This document shows positions 38,132 to 49,230 of a stretch of 52,825 nt of DNA, piece by piece; within the stretch, counting starts at the first letter, position 1; the number at the start of each line of letters is the position of its first letter. The notes under the pieces were generated by a model that had not been told where the DNA came from, did no database searches, and was given only the letters and a program-made list of their open reading frames with translations. A program made the position numbers and the translations under genes. Source of the stretch: Bacillus sp. AFS055030 (GTDB lineage Bacteria > Bacillota > Bacilli > Bacillales > Bacillaceae_G); assembly GCF_002574545.1 (NCBI RefSeq), contig NZ_NUGT01000022.1, positions 1-52,825 of the forward strand. Reading direction: 5' to 3'.

Positions 38132-39514
38132 ATGGTAATTAATCAATTAAAGGAATTTCTAAAACAAAACAATATTATTAGAAATAGTGTAATTGTGATC
38201 GGTGTTTCTGGAGGTCCAGATTCAATGGCGTTAGCTCACTCTTTATTATCAATTAGAGAAGACTATGGGTTTTCGATTATAATCGCACATGTAGACCATA
38301 TGTTTAGAGGACAAGAATCTCTAGATGATTTGGAATATGTTAAGAACTGGTGCCTCCAAAATAACGTTAAATTTGAAGGTAGAAGTATAAACGTAAATCA
38401 ATATATCGATGAAACGGGATTAAGTGGTCAATTGGCGGCAAGGGAATGTCGATATCGTTTTTTTGATGAAACGATGAAGAAATACGAAGCGAACTATTTA
38501 GCGTTAGGTCATCATGGAGAAGACCAAGTTGAAACGATTTTGATGAGGTTAACAAGAGGTAGTTCGCAGATCGGTTACGCTGGGATTAGGGAAAAGAGAT
38601 CTTTTAGTACGGGCGAAATTATTCGTCCATTTTTAGATTTAAGAAAACAAGCATTAACTACATATTGTCTCGAACAAGGTATTATTCCTCGAAAAGATCC
38701 AAGTAATGATAAAGATGCATACACAAGAAATCGATTTAGACATCATATTCTACCTTTTATTTTTGAAGAAAATCCAACTGCACACAAAAGATTCCAGCAG
38801 TTTAGCAGACAGCAATTAGAAGATGAACTATATTTAATGGAATTAACTGAAGACGCAATGAATACAGTTATTAAAAATAAAGAAAAGCAAGCAGTCACTA
38901 TTGATGTTAAACAGTTTTTAAATATGCCTATATCTTTACAAAGGAGATGTATTCAACTAATATTAGAATATGTCTACCTATATATCCCTAAAGGCTTGAC
39001 ACAAGGGCATCTTAATTCAATTCTGACTTTATTACGAAATGAAAAATCCACGTGGGAGCAGCATTTACCTGAAGGACTTTTTGTCACACGCTCATATAAT
39101 GAATGCACGTTTACATTCGAACAATTGAATGTGAAGGATTATACTATTTCTATTAATGGGCCTGGTGTTTACGAACTACCAAATGGTTTTTCAATAAAAG
39201 TTGAATTAAAAAGTTATGAACCAAAAAAAGACACGTTTATTTGTTCTATCAAGGATGTTTCTTTTCCACTCATTGTACGGAATCGAAAGAATGGTGATCG
39301 AATGTCATTAAAGGGTATGAATGGGTCAAAAAAGTTAAAAGATATATTTATTGATGAAAAAATGAAACAATCATTACGTGATGAATGGCCAATAATTACG
39401 GATAGTCAAAATAATATATTATGGGTACCTTTCGTAAAGAAATCTGCATTTGAAAGAAATTTTTCGACAGATGAGTCACTCATTGCAATACAGGTGGTTT
39501 CTAAGAGTTTCTAG
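38132..39514 (+). CDS. tilS: tRNA(Ile)-lysidine synthase
   Basis: 460 residues. N-type ATP-pyrophosphatase with PP-loop VSGGPDSMAL near residues 25-34, HVDHMFRG near 54 and LGHHGEDQVET near 128-138; C-terminal TilS domains follow. Converts C34 of the CAU isoleucine tRNA to lysidine. The start is ATG 38132 after TAGGAG. hprT follows with 9-nt spacing; the tilS-hprT pair is conserved and in B. subtilis the products bind each other and regulate ftsH. Confidence 0.95.
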   Translation: MVINQLKEFLKQNNIIRNSVIVIGVSGGPDSMALAHSLLSIREDYGFSIIIAHVDHMFRGQESLDDLEYVKNWCLQNNVKFEGRSINVNQYIDETGLSGQLAARECRYRFFDETMKKYEANYLALGHHGEDQVETILMRLTRGSSQIGYAGIREKRSFSTGEIIRPFLDLRKQALTTYCLEQGIIPRKDPSNDKDAYTRNRFRHHILPFIFEENPTAHKRFQQFSRQQLEDELYLMELTEDAMNTVIKNKEKQAVTIDVKQFLNMPISLQRRCIQLILEYVYLYIPKGLTQGHLNSILTLLRNEKSTWEQHLPEGLFVTRSYNECTFTFEQLNVKDYTISINGPGVYELPNGFSIKVELKSYEPKKDTFICSIKDVSFPLIVRNRKNGDRMSLKGMNGSKKLKDIFIDEKMKQSLRDEWPIITDSQNNILWVPFVKKSAFERNFSTDESLIAIQVVSKSF

Positions 39515-39523
39515 GAGGAAAAA

Positions 39524-40063
39524 ATGAAACAAGACATTCAAGAAGTATTAGTAAGTGAAGAGGCAATACAACAAAAAGTAGTAGAATTAGGTGCAGTACT
39601 AACTGAAGAGTACAAAGACCGTTTTCCACTAGTAGTGGGTGTTTTAAAGGGAGCTCTTCCGTTCATGTCTGATCTTATCAAGCATATTGATACATATATC
39701 GAAATTGATTTTATGGATGTTTCTAGTTACGGACATAGCACAGTTTCTTCTGGTGAAGTAAAAATTGTAAAAGATTTAAATACTTCTGTAGAAGGAAGAG
39801 ATGTAATCATTCTAGAAGATATTATTGATAGTGGTCTAACTTTAAATTATTTAGTTGAACTATTTAAACATCGCAAAGCTAATTCGGTTAAAATCGTTAC
39901 TTTATTAGATAAGCCAAGCGGACGTAAAGCAAATATTGAGGCTGATTTAGTTGGTTTCGAAGTACCAGATGCTTTCGTAGTAGGATATGGTTTAGATTAT
40001 ATTGAGCGTTATCGAAATCTGCCGTATGTTGGCGTTTTAAAGCCTGAAGTTTACACGAAATAA
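39524..40063 (+). CDS. hprT: Hypoxanthine-guanine phosphoribosyltransferase
   Basis: 179 residues. PRPP motif [13 protein letters not shown] near residues 97-109, [13 protein letters not shown] near 42 and [11 protein letters not shown]. Purine salvage. The start is ATG 39524 after AGGAGGA. It is followed by a separate promoter for ftsH. Confidence 0.96.
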   Translation: MKQDIQEVLVSEEAIQQKVVELGAVLTEEYKDRFPLVVGVLKGALPFMSDLIKHIDTYIEIDFMDVSSYGHSTVSSGEVKIVKDLNTSVEGRDVIILEDIIDSGLTLNYLVELFKHRKANSVKIVTLLDKPSGRKANIEADLVGFEVPDAFVVGYGLDYIERYRNLPYVGVLKPEVYTK

Positions 40064-40082
40064 GTCAAGTTTTATTCGTTTG

Positions 40083-40111
40083 TTTACATGGTATAACTAT
40101 GCTACTATATA
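40083..40111 (+). promoter_or_regulatory. Sigma-A promoter of ftsH
   Basis: TTTACA (40083-40088), 17-nt spacer, TATATA (40106-40111), 33 nt before the ftsH start. Confidence 0.65.
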
Positions 40112-40144
40112 AAGTAATTAAATTGAAAGAGAGGAGGTTTGGAA

Positions 40145-42061
40145 TTGAATCGAATTTTCCGTAATACAGTCTTTTACATATTAATCTTCTTAGTTGTGAT
40201 TGGTGTTGTTACATATTTTAATGGGCCAGAATCTCAAGTTAAGAAAGTAAGTTACGATACATTTTATACTAAGTTACAAAAAGGAGATGTTAGCAGTTTA
40301 ACATCTATCCAACCTAAAAATGGAGTGTACATAGTAAGAGGTCACTTTACAGATGTAAAAAAAGGCGAATCTTTCCAAACTCAAGTACCAATTAGTGACG
40401 AAACGACAAAAATAGTTAACAAAGCAGTTGCTGACTATAAAATAAAGGCTAATTGGAATCCAGCTGAAACAACAAGTGCGTGGGTGCAAATCTTCACTTC
40501 ACTTATTCCATTTGTTATTATTTTCATTCTGTTCTTCTTCTTAATGAATCAGGCACAAGGTGGCGGAAGCCGTGTTATGAACTTTGGGAAGAGCAAAGCT
40601 AGACTTTATAATGACGAGAAAAAGAAAGTGCGATTTAAAGATGTTGCAGGTGCAGATGAAGAGAAGCAAGAACTTGTTGAAGTAGTAGAGTTCTTGAAGG
40701 ATCCTCGTAAATTTTCTGAATTAGGTGCAAGAATTCCTAAAGGGGTACTATTAGTAGGACCTCCTGGAACAGGTAAAACATTATTAGCAAGAGCTGTTGC
40801 AGGAGAAGCTGGAGTTCCATTCTTCTCAATCAGTGGTTCTGATTTCGTTGAGATGTTTGTAGGGGTCGGTGCTTCTCGTGTTCGTGATTTATTTGAAAAT
40901 GCGAAGAAAAACGCTCCTTGTATCATATTTATAGATGAAATTGATGCTGTAGGTCGTCAACGTGGTGCTGGATTAGGTGGAGGTCACGATGAGCGTGAAC
41001 AAACATTAAACCAGTTACTTGTTGAAATGGATGGCTTCGGTGCTAACGAAGGTATCATCATCATCGCTGCAACAAACCGTGCTGATGTTCTAGACCCAGC
41101 GTTATTACGACCAGGTCGATTTGACAGACAGATTACGGTAGATCGTCCTGATGTAGTAGGACGTGAAGCAGTATTAAAAGTTCATTCAAGAAATAAACCA
41201 TTATCACCAGAGGTAGACTTAAAAGCGATTGCTCAAAGAACTCCTGGTTTCTCTGGTGCTGATTTAGAGAATTTATTAAACGAAGCGGCATTAGTTGCGG
41301 CTCGACGTGATAAAAAGAAAATCGATATGCTTGATATTGACGAAGCAACTGACCGTGTAATTGCGGGTCCTGCTAAGAAGAATAAAGTTATATCTGAAAA
41401 AGAACGAAAAATTGTTGCGTTCCATGAAGCTGGACACACGGTTATTGGCCAAGTGTTAGATGAGGCTGAAATGGTTCATAAAGTAACAATTGTACCTCGT
41501 GGTCAAGCTGGTGGTTATGCAGTAATGCTTCCAAAAGAAGATCGTTACTTTATGACAAAACCGGAATTACTTGATAAAATTACAGGTCTACTTGGTGGAC
41601 GTGTTGCTGAAGAAGTGGTATTTGGTGAAGTAAGTACAGGAGCTCATAATGACTTCCAACGTGCAACAGGTATTGCTCGTCGTATGGTTACTGAGTTCGG
41701 TATGAGCGATAAACTAGGTCCATTACAGTTTGGTCAATCTCAAGGAGGAAATGTATTCCTTGGTAGAGACTTTAATAATGAACAAAATTATAGTGATAAA
41801 ATTGCTTATGAGATCGATGTAGAGATCCAAACAATCATTAAAGAGTGTTATGCAAAAGCAACTGATATTATTAAGACGCATCGCGATAAATTAGACTTGC
41901 TTGCTAACACATTATTAGAAGTTGAAACTTTAGATGCAAAAGGCATTAAGAGTCTTTGGGAACAAGGCACTCTTCCTACATCTCCAACTTCAAAAGATGA
42001 GGTTAAAGTCAACATATCTAAAAAGAATGATGAGCCAACTGAGCCTAAAATCACAGAATAA
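40145..42061 (+). CDS. ftsH: ATP-dependent zinc metalloprotease FtsH
   Basis: 638 residues. Two membrane segments (about 5-23 and 106-126), AAA domain with Walker A GPPGTGKT near 203 and [13 protein letters not shown], second region of homology, HEAGH zinc site near 427 and a C-terminal charged tail. Membrane protein quality control; supports sporulation. The start was set to TTG 40145, 8 nt after GAGGAGG, matching MNRIFRN of the family; TTG 40139 is too close to the ribosome-binding site. Confidence 0.96.
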   Translation: MNRIFRNTVFYILIFLVVIGVVTYFNGPESQVKKVSYDTFYTKLQKGDVSSLTSIQPKNGVYIVRGHFTDVKKGESFQTQVPISDETTKIVNKAVADYKIKANWNPAETTSAWVQIFTSLIPFVIIFILFFFLMNQAQGGGSRVMNFGKSKARLYNDEKKKVRFKDVAGADEEKQELVEVVEFLKDPRKFSELGARIPKGVLLVGPPGTGKTLLARAVAGEAGVPFFSISGSDFVEMFVGVGASRVRDLFENAKKNAPCIIFIDEIDAVGRQRGAGLGGGHDEREQTLNQLLVEMDGFGANEGIIIIAATNRADVLDPALLRPGRFDRQITVDRPDVVGREAVLKVHSRNKPLSPEVDLKAIAQRTPGFSGADLENLLNEAALVAARRDKKKIDMLDIDEATDRVIAGPAKKNKVISEKERKIVAFHEAGHTVIGQVLDEAEMVHKVTIVPRGQAGGYAVMLPKEDRYFMTKPELLDKITGLLGGRVAEEVVFGEVSTGAHNDFQRATGIARRMVTEFGMSDKLGPLQFGQSQGGNVFLGRDFNNEQNYSDKIAYEIDVEIQTIIKECYAKATDIIKTHRDKLDLLANTLLEVETLDAKGIKSLWEQGTLPTSPTSKDEVKVNISKKNDEPTEPKITE

Positions 42062-42066
42062 AAATT

Positions 42067-42096
42067 AAGAGTGTCTTTCTAGACACTCTTTCTTTT
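42067..42096 (+). terminator. ftsH terminator
   Basis: Perfect 10-bp stem AAGAGTGTCT with AGACACTCTT, TTCT loop, then TCTTTTG. Confidence 0.88.
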
Positions 42097-42199
42097 GTTT
42101 ATTGGTGAAAAATAGGATCTTGTCTATTGAGGAAATCAGTTCATCGAAGTGTTTTAGTGCATCAATGTGTACCTATATGCACGGCAGAAAGCATCTATT

Positions 42200-42228
42200 T
42201 TTAAACTACTATCAACTTATGTTATCAT
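42200..42228 (+). promoter_or_regulatory. Candidate promoter of coaX-hslO
   Basis: TTTAAA (42200-42205), 17-nt spacer, extended -10 TGTTATCAT (42220-42228). Confidence 0.45.
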
Positions 42229-42314
42229 TACTTTTAAAGTGGTTAAAAAATGTAATTGAGACAAAAAATATAAAATAAATGTTTTATTTTTGAAATGGAG
42301 AGACGGTGGATTAT

Positions 42315-43079
42315 ATGTTATTTGTAATCGATGTAGGAAATACAAATACTGTTTTAGGTGTTTACCAAGAAGATGAGTTAATACATCATTGGAGAATTGA
42401 GACGAATCGTTATAAGACGGAAGATGAGTATGGTATGGTCATTGGTTCATTACTTGAATATGCGGGTATTGGATTTGATGAATTTCATGCGGTTATTATT
42501 TCTTCAGTCGTCCCACCGATTATGTTCTCATTGGAAAGAATGGCAACAAAATACTTTAAACAAAAGCCACTAATCGTAGGTCCTGGTATAAAAACAGGTT
42601 TAAACATAAAATATGATAATCCGAAAGAAGTGGGTGCGGACCGAATTGTTAATGCGGTTGCAGGAATTGCACAATACGGAAGCCCGCTGATTATTGTAGA
42701 TTTTGGAACGGCTACTACATATTGTTATATAGATGAAAATAAAAATTACATCGGTGGAGCAATTGCACCAGGTATCAACATTTCAACAGAGGCTCTATAT
42801 ACAAAGGCTTCAAAACTGCCTCGTATAGAGCTTTCAAGACCTTCAAATATTGTCGGCCGCACAACTGTAGAAGCAATGCAGGTTGGAATCCTATATGGTT
42901 ATGTAGGTCAAGTTGAAGGGATTGTAAAACGAATGAAAGCTCAAGCGAAAGTAGAACCTACTGTTATAGCAACAGGTGGACTTGCAGCATTAATATCTAA
43001 GGAATCAGATATTATTGATGTCATGGATCCATATTTAACCTTAAAAGGTCTACATTTAATTTATAAACGAAATTCATAA
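42315..43079 (+). CDS. coaX: Type III pantothenate kinase
   Basis: 254 residues. ASKHA fold: [12 protein letters not shown] near residue 6, [11 protein letters not shown] near 105 and [10 protein letters not shown] near 126. First step of CoA synthesis; type III enzymes are not inhibited by CoA. The start was set to ATG 42315 ([11 protein letters not shown]); GTG 42306 lies in the upstream purine-rich ribosome-binding region. hslO follows 13 nt later. Confidence 0.95.
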   Translation: MLFVIDVGNTNTVLGVYQEDELIHHWRIETNRYKTEDEYGMVIGSLLEYAGIGFDEFHAVIISSVVPPIMFSLERMATKYFKQKPLIVGPGIKTGLNIKYDNPKEVGADRIVNAVAGIAQYGSPLIIVDFGTATTYCYIDENKNYIGGAIAPGINISTEALYTKASKLPRIELSRPSNIVGRTTVEAMQVGILYGYVGQVEGIVKRMKAQAKVEPTVIATGGLAALISKESDIIDVMDPYLTLKGLHLIYKRNS

Positions 43080-43092
43080 AAAGGGGTACAAT

Positions 43093-43968
43093 ATGAAAGA
43101 TTATTTAGTAAAAGCATTAGCTTTTAACGGTGAAGTCCGTGCATACAGCGTTAGATCAACAAATATTGTAAAAGAAGCACAAGAACGTCATGATACTTGG
43201 TCAAATGCTTCTGCTGCATTAGGCCGTACACTAACTGCTGCTACGATGATGGGTGCTATGTTAAAAGGCGATGAAAAATTAACTTTAAAAGTTGAAGGTA
43301 ATGGCCCAATTGGTCATATTTTAGTCGATAGTAATGCCAAAGGTGAAGTGCGAGGATATGTACAAAATCCGCATGTACAAACTGAACTTAATAAGCATGG
43401 AAAAATTGATGTAGCTAGAGCTGTTGGTACTGTAGGTACAATCTCAGTCGTTAAAGATATTGGTATGAGAGAACCTTTCACAGGTTCAGTACCTATTGTT
43501 TCAGGTGAACTTGGAGAAGACTTTACTTACTATTTTGCTGTATCTGAGCAAACTCCTTCATCTGTAGGTGTTGGTGTATTAGTAAACCCGGATCATTCAA
43601 TCTTAGCAAGTGGTGGATTTATTATTCAAATTTTACCTGGTGCAAGTGAAGAATGTATCACTCAAATTGAAAATCGTTTAAAAACGATTAAACCAGTTTC
43701 TAAACTGATTGAGGAAGGCCTAACTCCAGAAGAAATTTTATATGAAGTGTTAGGAAAAGAAGAAGTGAAAGTTTTAGAAACGATGGATGTAAAGTTCCAA
43801 TGTCAATGCTCAAGAGAGAGAATTGAGGGTGCTCTTTTAAGTATTGGTAAACAAGAATTACAATTAATATTAGAAGAGGATGGAGAAGCAGAAGTAACAT
43901 GTCATTTCTGTAATCAACCTTATCATTATTCAGAAGAACAATTAAAAGAACTAATTAACAAATTGTAG
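43093..43968 (+). CDS. hslO: Redox-regulated chaperone Hsp33
   Basis: 291 residues. An N-terminal Hsp33 substrate-binding domain and a C-terminal zinc switch with CQC near 237-239 and CHFC near 270-273, the four cysteines that release zinc and form disulfides on oxidation. The start is ATG 43093 after AAAAGGGG. In B. subtilis a PrsA-like foldase gene lies between hslO and cysK; it is absent here. Confidence 0.95.
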   Translation: MKDYLVKALAFNGEVRAYSVRSTNIVKEAQERHDTWSNASAALGRTLTAATMMGAMLKGDEKLTLKVEGNGPIGHILVDSNAKGEVRGYVQNPHVQTELNKHGKIDVARAVGTVGTISVVKDIGMREPFTGSVPIVSGELGEDFTYYFAVSEQTPSSVGVGVLVNPDHSILASGGFIIQILPGASEECITQIENRLKTIKPVSKLIEEGLTPEEILYEVLGKEEVKVLETMDVKFQCQCSRERIEGALLSIGKQELQLILEEDGEAEVTCHFCNQPYHYSEEQLKELINKL

Positions 43969-43970
43969 GT

Positions 43971-44002
43971 GAAAGTTGAAGGAATTTGTCGAGCTTTCTT
44001 TT
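43971..44002 (+). terminator. Weak hslO terminator
   Basis: 7-bp stem GAAAGTT (43971-43977) with AGCTTTC (one G-U), followed by TTTTC. Confidence 0.5.
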
Positions 44003-44049
44003 CATAATTTATTATGAATTTCATACAAGTTATGTATAAGAGAAAGTAA

Positions 44050-44078
44050 TTGACAGATTCTTTTGTTTTTTACATAAT
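44050..44078 (+). promoter_or_regulatory. Sigma-A promoter of cysK
   Basis: TTGACA (44050-44055), 17-nt spacer, CATAAT (44073-44078). The region downstream is where CymR controls cysK in B. subtilis; I could not confirm a CymR site. Confidence 0.75.
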
Positions 44079-44122
44079 GTATATTAAACAGGTCAATATA
44101 CTAGGGATTAGGAGTGGATGGA

Positions 44123-45043
44123 ATGAAAGTTGCAAATTCAGTTTATGAATTAATCGGAAGAACTCCAATTGTAAAACTTAACAGATTAGTAGATGAGGAC
44201 AGCGCGGAAGTATACTTAAAACTAGAATTTATGAATCCTGGTAGCAGTGTCAAAGATCGTATTGCTCTTGCGATGATTGAGGATTCAGAGAAAAAAGGTT
44301 TAATAAAACCAGGTGATACAATTATTGAACCAACTAGTGGAAATACTGGTATTGGATTAGCGATGGTAGCAGCGGCTAAAGGCTATAAATCGATTCTGGT
44401 AATGCCAGAAACAATGAGTATTGAGAGACGAAACTTATTACGTGCCTATGGCGCAGAATTAGTTCTAACTCCAGGCCCTGAAGGAATGGGAGGAGCAATT
44501 CGTAAAGCAGATGAATTAGCAAAGGAAAATGGTTATTTCGTTCCACAACAGTTTAATAATCTTGCAAATCCTGAAGTCCACCGTTTAACAACTGGTCCTG
44601 AAATTGTTGAACAAATGGGAGACCAACTTGATGCATTTATTTCAGGAGTTGGTACAGGAGGAACAATCTCTGGTGCGGGAGCTGTTTTAAAAGAAGCTTA
44701 CCCTGGAATTAGTATTGTTGCAGTTGAACCTGAAGACTCTCCTGTTTTATCAGGTGGTAAACCAGGTCCGCATAAAATTCAAGGTATTGGAGCAGGTTTT
44801 ATACCTGAAACATTAAACACGGATATTTATGATGAAATCGTTCAAATCAAAAATGATGATGCAATGGAAACAGCTAGAAAAGTAGCAAAAGAAGAAGGTA
44901 TACTTGTTGGTATTTCTTCTGGAGCTGCAATTAGTGCTGCATTACAAGTTGCAAAAAAACTTGGAAAAGGTAAAAAAGTACTTGCGATTATTCCAAGTAA
45001 TGGAGAACGTTATTTAAGTACAGCATTATACCAATTTGAGTAA
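44123..45043 (+). CDS. cysK: Cysteine synthase A
   Basis: 306 residues. O-acetylserine sulfhydrylase, PLP enzyme: [12 protein letters not shown] near residues 34-45 with the Schiff-base Lys, [12 protein letters not shown] near 69, GTGGTISG near 176 and ISSGAA near 266. In Bacillus it also partners CymR. The start was set to ATG 44123 after TAGGAGTGG; GTG 44114 is part of that ribosome-binding site. Confidence 0.96.
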   Translation: MKVANSVYELIGRTPIVKLNRLVDEDSAEVYLKLEFMNPGSSVKDRIALAMIEDSEKKGLIKPGDTIIEPTSGNTGIGLAMVAAAKGYKSILVMPETMSIERRNLLRAYGAELVLTPGPEGMGGAIRKADELAKENGYFVPQQFNNLANPEVHRLTTGPEIVEQMGDQLDAFISGVGTGGTISGAGAVLKEAYPGISIVAVEPEDSPVLSGGKPGPHKIQGIGAGFIPETLNTDIYDEIVQIKNDDAMETARKVAKEEGILVGISSGAAISAALQVAKKLGKGKKVLAIIPSNGERYLSTALYQFE

Positions 45044-45050
45044 TTTTAAA

Positions 45051-45080
45051 ATCCCTTTGCAATCTGCAAAGGGGTTTTTT
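45051..45080 (+). terminator. cysK terminator
   Basis: CCCTTTGC with GCAAAGGG (45053-45060, 45066-45073), then TTTTTT. Confidence 0.9.
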
Positions 45081-45164
45081 GTATTTCCATAAAATGCTTT
45101 GATGTATACTTCTTACTTTTTGTGTAAAATGAAAAAAGAAGTGCTATCAGAGGGGGATATTCAC

Positions 45165-46583
45165 GTGAATTATGAAATCTTTTCAAAAGTTATCAATTAT
45201 ACTACACCTTTTTTTAAATACTTTGTAGAAACGGCAAAAGAGAAAAAGAATGCTGTACTTCTTGAAAGTGGTCGTGACGGTAGGTATTCAATTATGGCAT
45301 CTAATCCTGTTGCGAAGTTATATGGGAAAGGTAATAAATTAACGGTCGAAGTTAGCTCGGGGAAAGTGGAGTATGAAGGAAATCCAATTGATTTAGCAAA
45401 AGAATATCTTTCTAAATACACTGCAAAAAAAAGAAATGACCTTCCACCATTTCAAGGTGGAGCAATTGGTTATTTCACATATGACTGTAACCATTATATT
45501 GAAGACTTACCATCAATGGCTGAGGATGTCTACAATATTCCAGATGTTTATTTATTAATTTTCCATGAAGTTGTTATTTATGACCATGAAGAAAATCAAT
45601 TATATTTTATCGTTGTCGATGAAGTGAATAATGCTGTTAAGGCACAAGAACAACTAAACTCTTTAGAAGAATTCTTCATTAGTGAAATAGAACAAATCGA
45701 TTTATCTAGAAGAACTTCTACCGAAGAGATTGAAAAAACGATTTACATGTCTGAACAAAAATTTACGGATGCTGTAGGAAATGTTAAAGAATATATTAGT
45801 GCAGGGGATGTATTCCAGGTGAATTTATCTGTACTACAATCTGAGACGCTGGTAACAGATCCACTGTATATATATGAACAGCTTAGAGAAATAAATCCTT
45901 CACCTTATATGTCCTATTTAGATTTTGACGAGTTTCAAATTGTTAGTTGCTCACCGGAGCTATTAGTAGCAAAACGTGATCAAGAAGTTTGGACAAGACC
46001 AATAGCTGGTACAAGATCTCGCGGTAAAACAGTTGAAGAAGAACAACAACTGATGGAAGAACTACGTTCAAATGAAAAAGAACAAGCTGAGCACATTATG
46101 TTAGTTGATTTAGAGCGCAATGATTTAGGAAGAGTATGCGAATATGGCACTGTTGAAGTAGACGAACTATTAGTAATCGAAAAGTATTCGCATGTAATGC
46201 ACCTTGTTTCTAATGTAAGAGGTGAGTTACAAAAGAATAAAGATTCATTTGATTTATTAAAGGCAGTATTTCCCGGGGGAACAATAACAGGAGCACCAAA
46301 AATCCGCACGATGGAAATTATTGAAGAACTAGAGCCAACCAAGCGTGGCATTTATACAGGTTCTGTAGGATGGATTAGCTTTACTGGAGATATGGAGTTA
46401 AACATAACGATTCGAACAATGATTACAAAAGACCAGCAAGCATTTGTACAAGCTGGTGCTGGTATTGTTATTGATTCTAATCCAAAACATGAGTATTTAG
46501 AAAGCCTGAAGAAAGCTCAAGCTTTATGGACAGCTAAGAAAGTAAGTGAAGAAAAAGCAAAGTTGGGTGGGAATGTAAAATGA
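45165..46583 (+). CDS. pabB: Aminodeoxychorismate synthase component I
   Basis: 472 residues (470 in B. subtilis). Chorismate-binding enzyme: [20 protein letters not shown] near 265-285, [14 protein letters not shown] near 310, [12 protein letters not shown] near 370 and [10 protein letters not shown] near 435. With PabA it makes 4-amino-4-deoxychorismate for folate. The start was set to GTG 45165, 8 nt after AGAGGGGG; the longer frame from 45099 is upstream of that site. pabA overlaps its stop by 4 nt. Confidence 0.94.
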   Translation: MNYEIFSKVINYTTPFFKYFVETAKEKKNAVLLESGRDGRYSIMASNPVAKLYGKGNKLTVEVSSGKVEYEGNPIDLAKEYLSKYTAKKRNDLPPFQGGAIGYFTYDCNHYIEDLPSMAEDVYNIPDVYLLIFHEVVIYDHEENQLYFIVVDEVNNAVKAQEQLNSLEEFFISEIEQIDLSRRTSTEEIEKTIYMSEQKFTDAVGNVKEYISAGDVFQVNLSVLQSETLVTDPLYIYEQLREINPSPYMSYLDFDEFQIVSCSPELLVAKRDQEVWTRPIAGTRSRGKTVEEEQQLMEELRSNEKEQAEHIMLVDLERNDLGRVCEYGTVEVDELLVIEKYSHVMHLVSNVRGELQKNKDSFDLLKAVFPGGTITGAPKIRTMEIIEELEPTKRGIYTGSVGWISFTGDMELNITIRTMITKDQQAFVQAGAGIVIDSNPKHEYLESLKKAQALWTAKKVSEEKAKLGGNVK

Positions 46584-47167
46584 TATTAATGATTGATAAC
46601 TATGATTCATTTACCTATAATCTAGTTCAATATTTAGGCGAATTAGGTGAAGAGTTAATTGTTAAACGAAATGATGAAATAACTTTAGAAGAAATCGAAG
46701 CATTAGCCCCATCTTATTTGATGATTTCACCAGGACCTTGTACACCAAATGAAGCTGGAATTAGTTTAAAAGCAATTGAACACTTTGCCGGGAAAATTCC
46801 AATTTTGGGTGTATGCTTAGGACACCAATCAATCGCTCAAGTATTTGGAGGTGACGTAGTTCGTGCAGAACGCTTAATGCACGGAAAAACATCGGCAATA
46901 ACGCATGAAGGATTAGGATTGTTTAATGACTTACCTTCGCCGATTGACGTGACACGTTATCACTCTTTAATCGTTAAAAAAGAAACATTCCCTGAGGAGC
47001 TTGAAATAACAGCTTGGACGAATGAAGGAGAAATTATGGCTTTAAAACATAAGACATTGCCGATTGAAGGAGTACAATTTCATCCGGAATCGATTATGTC
47101 TCAATTCGGTAAAGAAATGCTTAGAAACTTTTTACAAGCATACAAACCGGCTAGGAGTACAGTATGA
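46580..47167 (+). CDS. pabA: Aminodeoxychorismate/anthranilate synthase glutamine amidotransferase
   Basis: 195 residues. Class I glutaminase: [14 protein letters not shown] near residue 6, nucleophile in GVCLGHQ near 80 and the His/Glu of QFHPES near 170. In B. subtilis the same subunit serves both PabB and TrpE. The start is ATG 46580 (ATGA overlap with pabB). pabC overlaps its end by 4 nt, so translation is coupled along the folate operon. Confidence 0.95.
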   Translation: MILMIDNYDSFTYNLVQYLGELGEELIVKRNDEITLEEIEALAPSYLMISPGPCTPNEAGISLKAIEHFAGKIPILGVCLGHQSIAQVFGGDVVRAERLMHGKTSAITHEGLGLFNDLPSPIDVTRYHSLIVKKETFPEELEITAWTNEGEIMALKHKTLPIEGVQFHPESIMSQFGKEMLRNFLQAYKPARSTV

Positions 47168-48036
47168 AACTATATTTTAATGGAGAATTCTTGAATGATC
47201 ATGAAGTGAAAATTTCTCCGTTTGATCATGGCTTTTTATATGGTTTAGGAGTATTTGAAACTTTTCGGATTTACAATGGGCATCCATTTTTATTATTTGA
47301 TCATTTAAAGCGTTTAAGAAAATCGTTATTAAACCTAAATATCGAGTGGAATTTGCTAGATGAGGAAATACAAACGATTTTAAATCAGTTAATTGAATTA
47401 AATGACTTACAAGATGCGTATATCCGTTTGAATGTTTCAGCGGGTGACGGTGAAATAGGCTTATACACTGGTGTATATTCGAATCCAAATACAATCATTT
47501 TTATTAAACCTATGCATGAAAGTAATATTTTAGAGAAAGAAGGGGTAATACTAAATACCCCTCGAAACTCTCCTGAAGGAAAAGAGCGATTAAAGTCTCA
47601 TCATTATTTAAATAATATAATCGGGAAAAAAGAGATTGGTAACTCACCAAGAATAGAAGGAATCTTTTTAAACAAAGATGGGTTTCTTTCAGAAGGTATC
47701 GTTTCAAATCTCTTCTTTATTAAACAAGACCGATTATATACACCACATGTTGATACAGGAATCTTAAATGGGATCACCCGACAGTTTGTAATTCATTGGG
47801 CTAAATTAAAAGGAATTACGGTTGAAGAGGGCTTCTACACGGAGCAACAGCTGCTAAATGCAGATGAAATATTTATTTCAAACTCAATTCAAGAGATTAT
47901 TCCAATTACTACAATTGGTGAGCGCATCTTTAATGTTAGTGAAAATAGTGTAATAAAGGAATTGCAAAAGGATTATAGGCTTTACCGAAAAACCTTATTA
48001 AGCATGAATGAAATGGAAAGAAGTGAACAAGTGTGA
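47164..48036 (+). CDS. pabC: Aminodeoxychorismate lyase
   Basis: 290 residues, fold-type IV PLP enzyme. [13 protein letters not shown] near residues 21-33, [10 protein letters not shown] near 143-152 with the PLP Lys, and [11 protein letters not shown] near 178. Releases p-aminobenzoate and pyruvate. D-amino-acid or branched-chain aminotransferases share the fold, but the position between pabA and folP decides the call. The start is ATG 47164. Confidence 0.93.
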   Translation: MKLYFNGEFLNDHEVKISPFDHGFLYGLGVFETFRIYNGHPFLLFDHLKRLRKSLLNLNIEWNLLDEEIQTILNQLIELNDLQDAYIRLNVSAGDGEIGLYTGVYSNPNTIIFIKPMHESNILEKEGVILNTPRNSPEGKERLKSHHYLNNIIGKKEIGNSPRIEGIFLNKDGFLSEGIVSNLFFIKQDRLYTPHVDTGILNGITRQFVIHWAKLKGITVEEGFYTEQQLLNADEIFISNSIQEIIPITTIGERIFNVSENSVIKELQKDYRLYRKTLLSMNEMERSEQV

Positions 48037-48875
48037 GAAGAGCAACGAAACCTTTGATTTGTGGAAATTACTCATTACCAATTCAAAATGAAACAATTGT
48101 GATGGGGATATTAAACGTAACTCCGGACTCATTTTCTGATGGTGGTCGATACAACGAAATTGAATTAGCAATTCAACATGCAAAGAAGTTAATTGCTGAT
48201 GGAGCAAAAATTATCGATGTTGGTGGGGAATCGACAAGACCAGGTGCTGCCACAGTTGATGTAGAAGAAGAGTTAAGAAGAGTAGTTCCAATTATTACAG
48301 CGCTAGCTAAAGAAATTGATGTCCCAATTTCAATTGATACATATAAATCTGAAGTAGCAAAGCAAGCAGTTGAAGCAGGAGCCACAATCATTAATGATGT
48401 GTGGGGAGCAAAGAAAGATCCCAAAATTGCTGAGGTGGCTGCAGCGTACAATGTACCTATTTGCTTAATGCACAATCGAACAGATGAAAACTATTATAGT
48501 TTAATGAGCGATCTCGTCTGTGATTTAGTAGAAAGTATTCAGATTGCAAAACGTGCAGGCGTTAAGGACGAAATGATTATATTAGATCCAGGTGTTGGTT
48601 TTGCGAAATCAGCTGAGCAGAATTTAGAAGTTTTAAACCAAATGGAGCAAATCAAAGCATTGGATTACCCAGTGTTACTTGGTACTTCTCGAAAAAGGTT
48701 CATTGGGGAGGTTCTTGGAACTGAAGTACATGAACGAATGGAAGGTACAGGGGCTACAGTCTGTTTAGGTATTACGAAAGGCTGTGAAATCGTGCGAGTA
48801 CACGATGTATTAGCGATTTCTCGTATGACTAAAATGATGGATGCGATGTTAAAGATAGGAGTAAAAAATGGATAA
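48033..48875 (+). CDS. folP: Dihydropteroate synthase
   Basis: 280 residues (sul in B. subtilis). TIM barrel: MGILNVTPDSFSDGG near 24-38, GGESTRPGA near 65, ISIDTYK near 100, NDVWGAKKDP near 120 and LLGTSRKRF near 219. Joins p-aminobenzoate to the pterin; the sulfonamide target. The start is GTG 48033 inside the pabC stop (GTGA). Confidence 0.96.
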   Translation: MRRATKPLICGNYSLPIQNETIVMGILNVTPDSFSDGGRYNEIELAIQHAKKLIADGAKIIDVGGESTRPGAATVDVEEELRRVVPIITALAKEIDVPISIDTYKSEVAKQAVEAGATIINDVWGAKKDPKIAEVAAAYNVPICLMHNRTDENYYSLMSDLVCDLVESIQIAKRAGVKDEMIILDPGVGFAKSAEQNLEVLNQMEQIKALDYPVLLGTSRKRFIGEVLGTEVHERMEGTGATVCLGITKGCEIVRVHDVLAISRMTKMMDAMLKIGVKNG

Positions 48876-49230
48876 AATTTATGTAACAGGTATGAGATTT
48901 TATGGATACCATGGTGTATTTAAAGAGGAGAAAACATTAGGGCAACGATTTAATGTTGATTTAATTGTCGAATTAGACACAAAAAAAGCAGGAGAAACGG
49001 ATGATTTGGCGTATTCAGTAAGTTACGCAGACTTATTTAAAACCTGCCAAGAAGTAGTTCAAGGTCAGTCTTATGATTTAGTTGAATCAGTAGCTGAAGA
49101 AATTGCCAAACAAATATTAACTACATACAATTTAATTCAACAATGTACTGTAAAAGTCGTAAAACCAGATCCACCAATACCAGGACATTATGATTTTGTA
49201 GCAGTTGAAATAACAAGAGGTCGCATATGA
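48868..49230 (+). CDS. folB: Dihydroneopterin aldolase
   Basis: 120 residues. GMRFYGYHGVFKEEK near residues 6-20 with the conserved Tyr/His, SYADLF near 49 and KPDPPIPGHYDFVAVEI at the end (conserved Lys). Overlaps folP by 8 nt and folK by 4 nt. Confidence 0.95.
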   Translation: MDKIYVTGMRFYGYHGVFKEEKTLGQRFNVDLIVELDTKKAGETDDLAYSVSYADLFKTCQEVVQGQSYDLVESVAEEIAKQILTTYNLIQQCTVKVVKPDPPIPGHYDFVAVEITRGRI

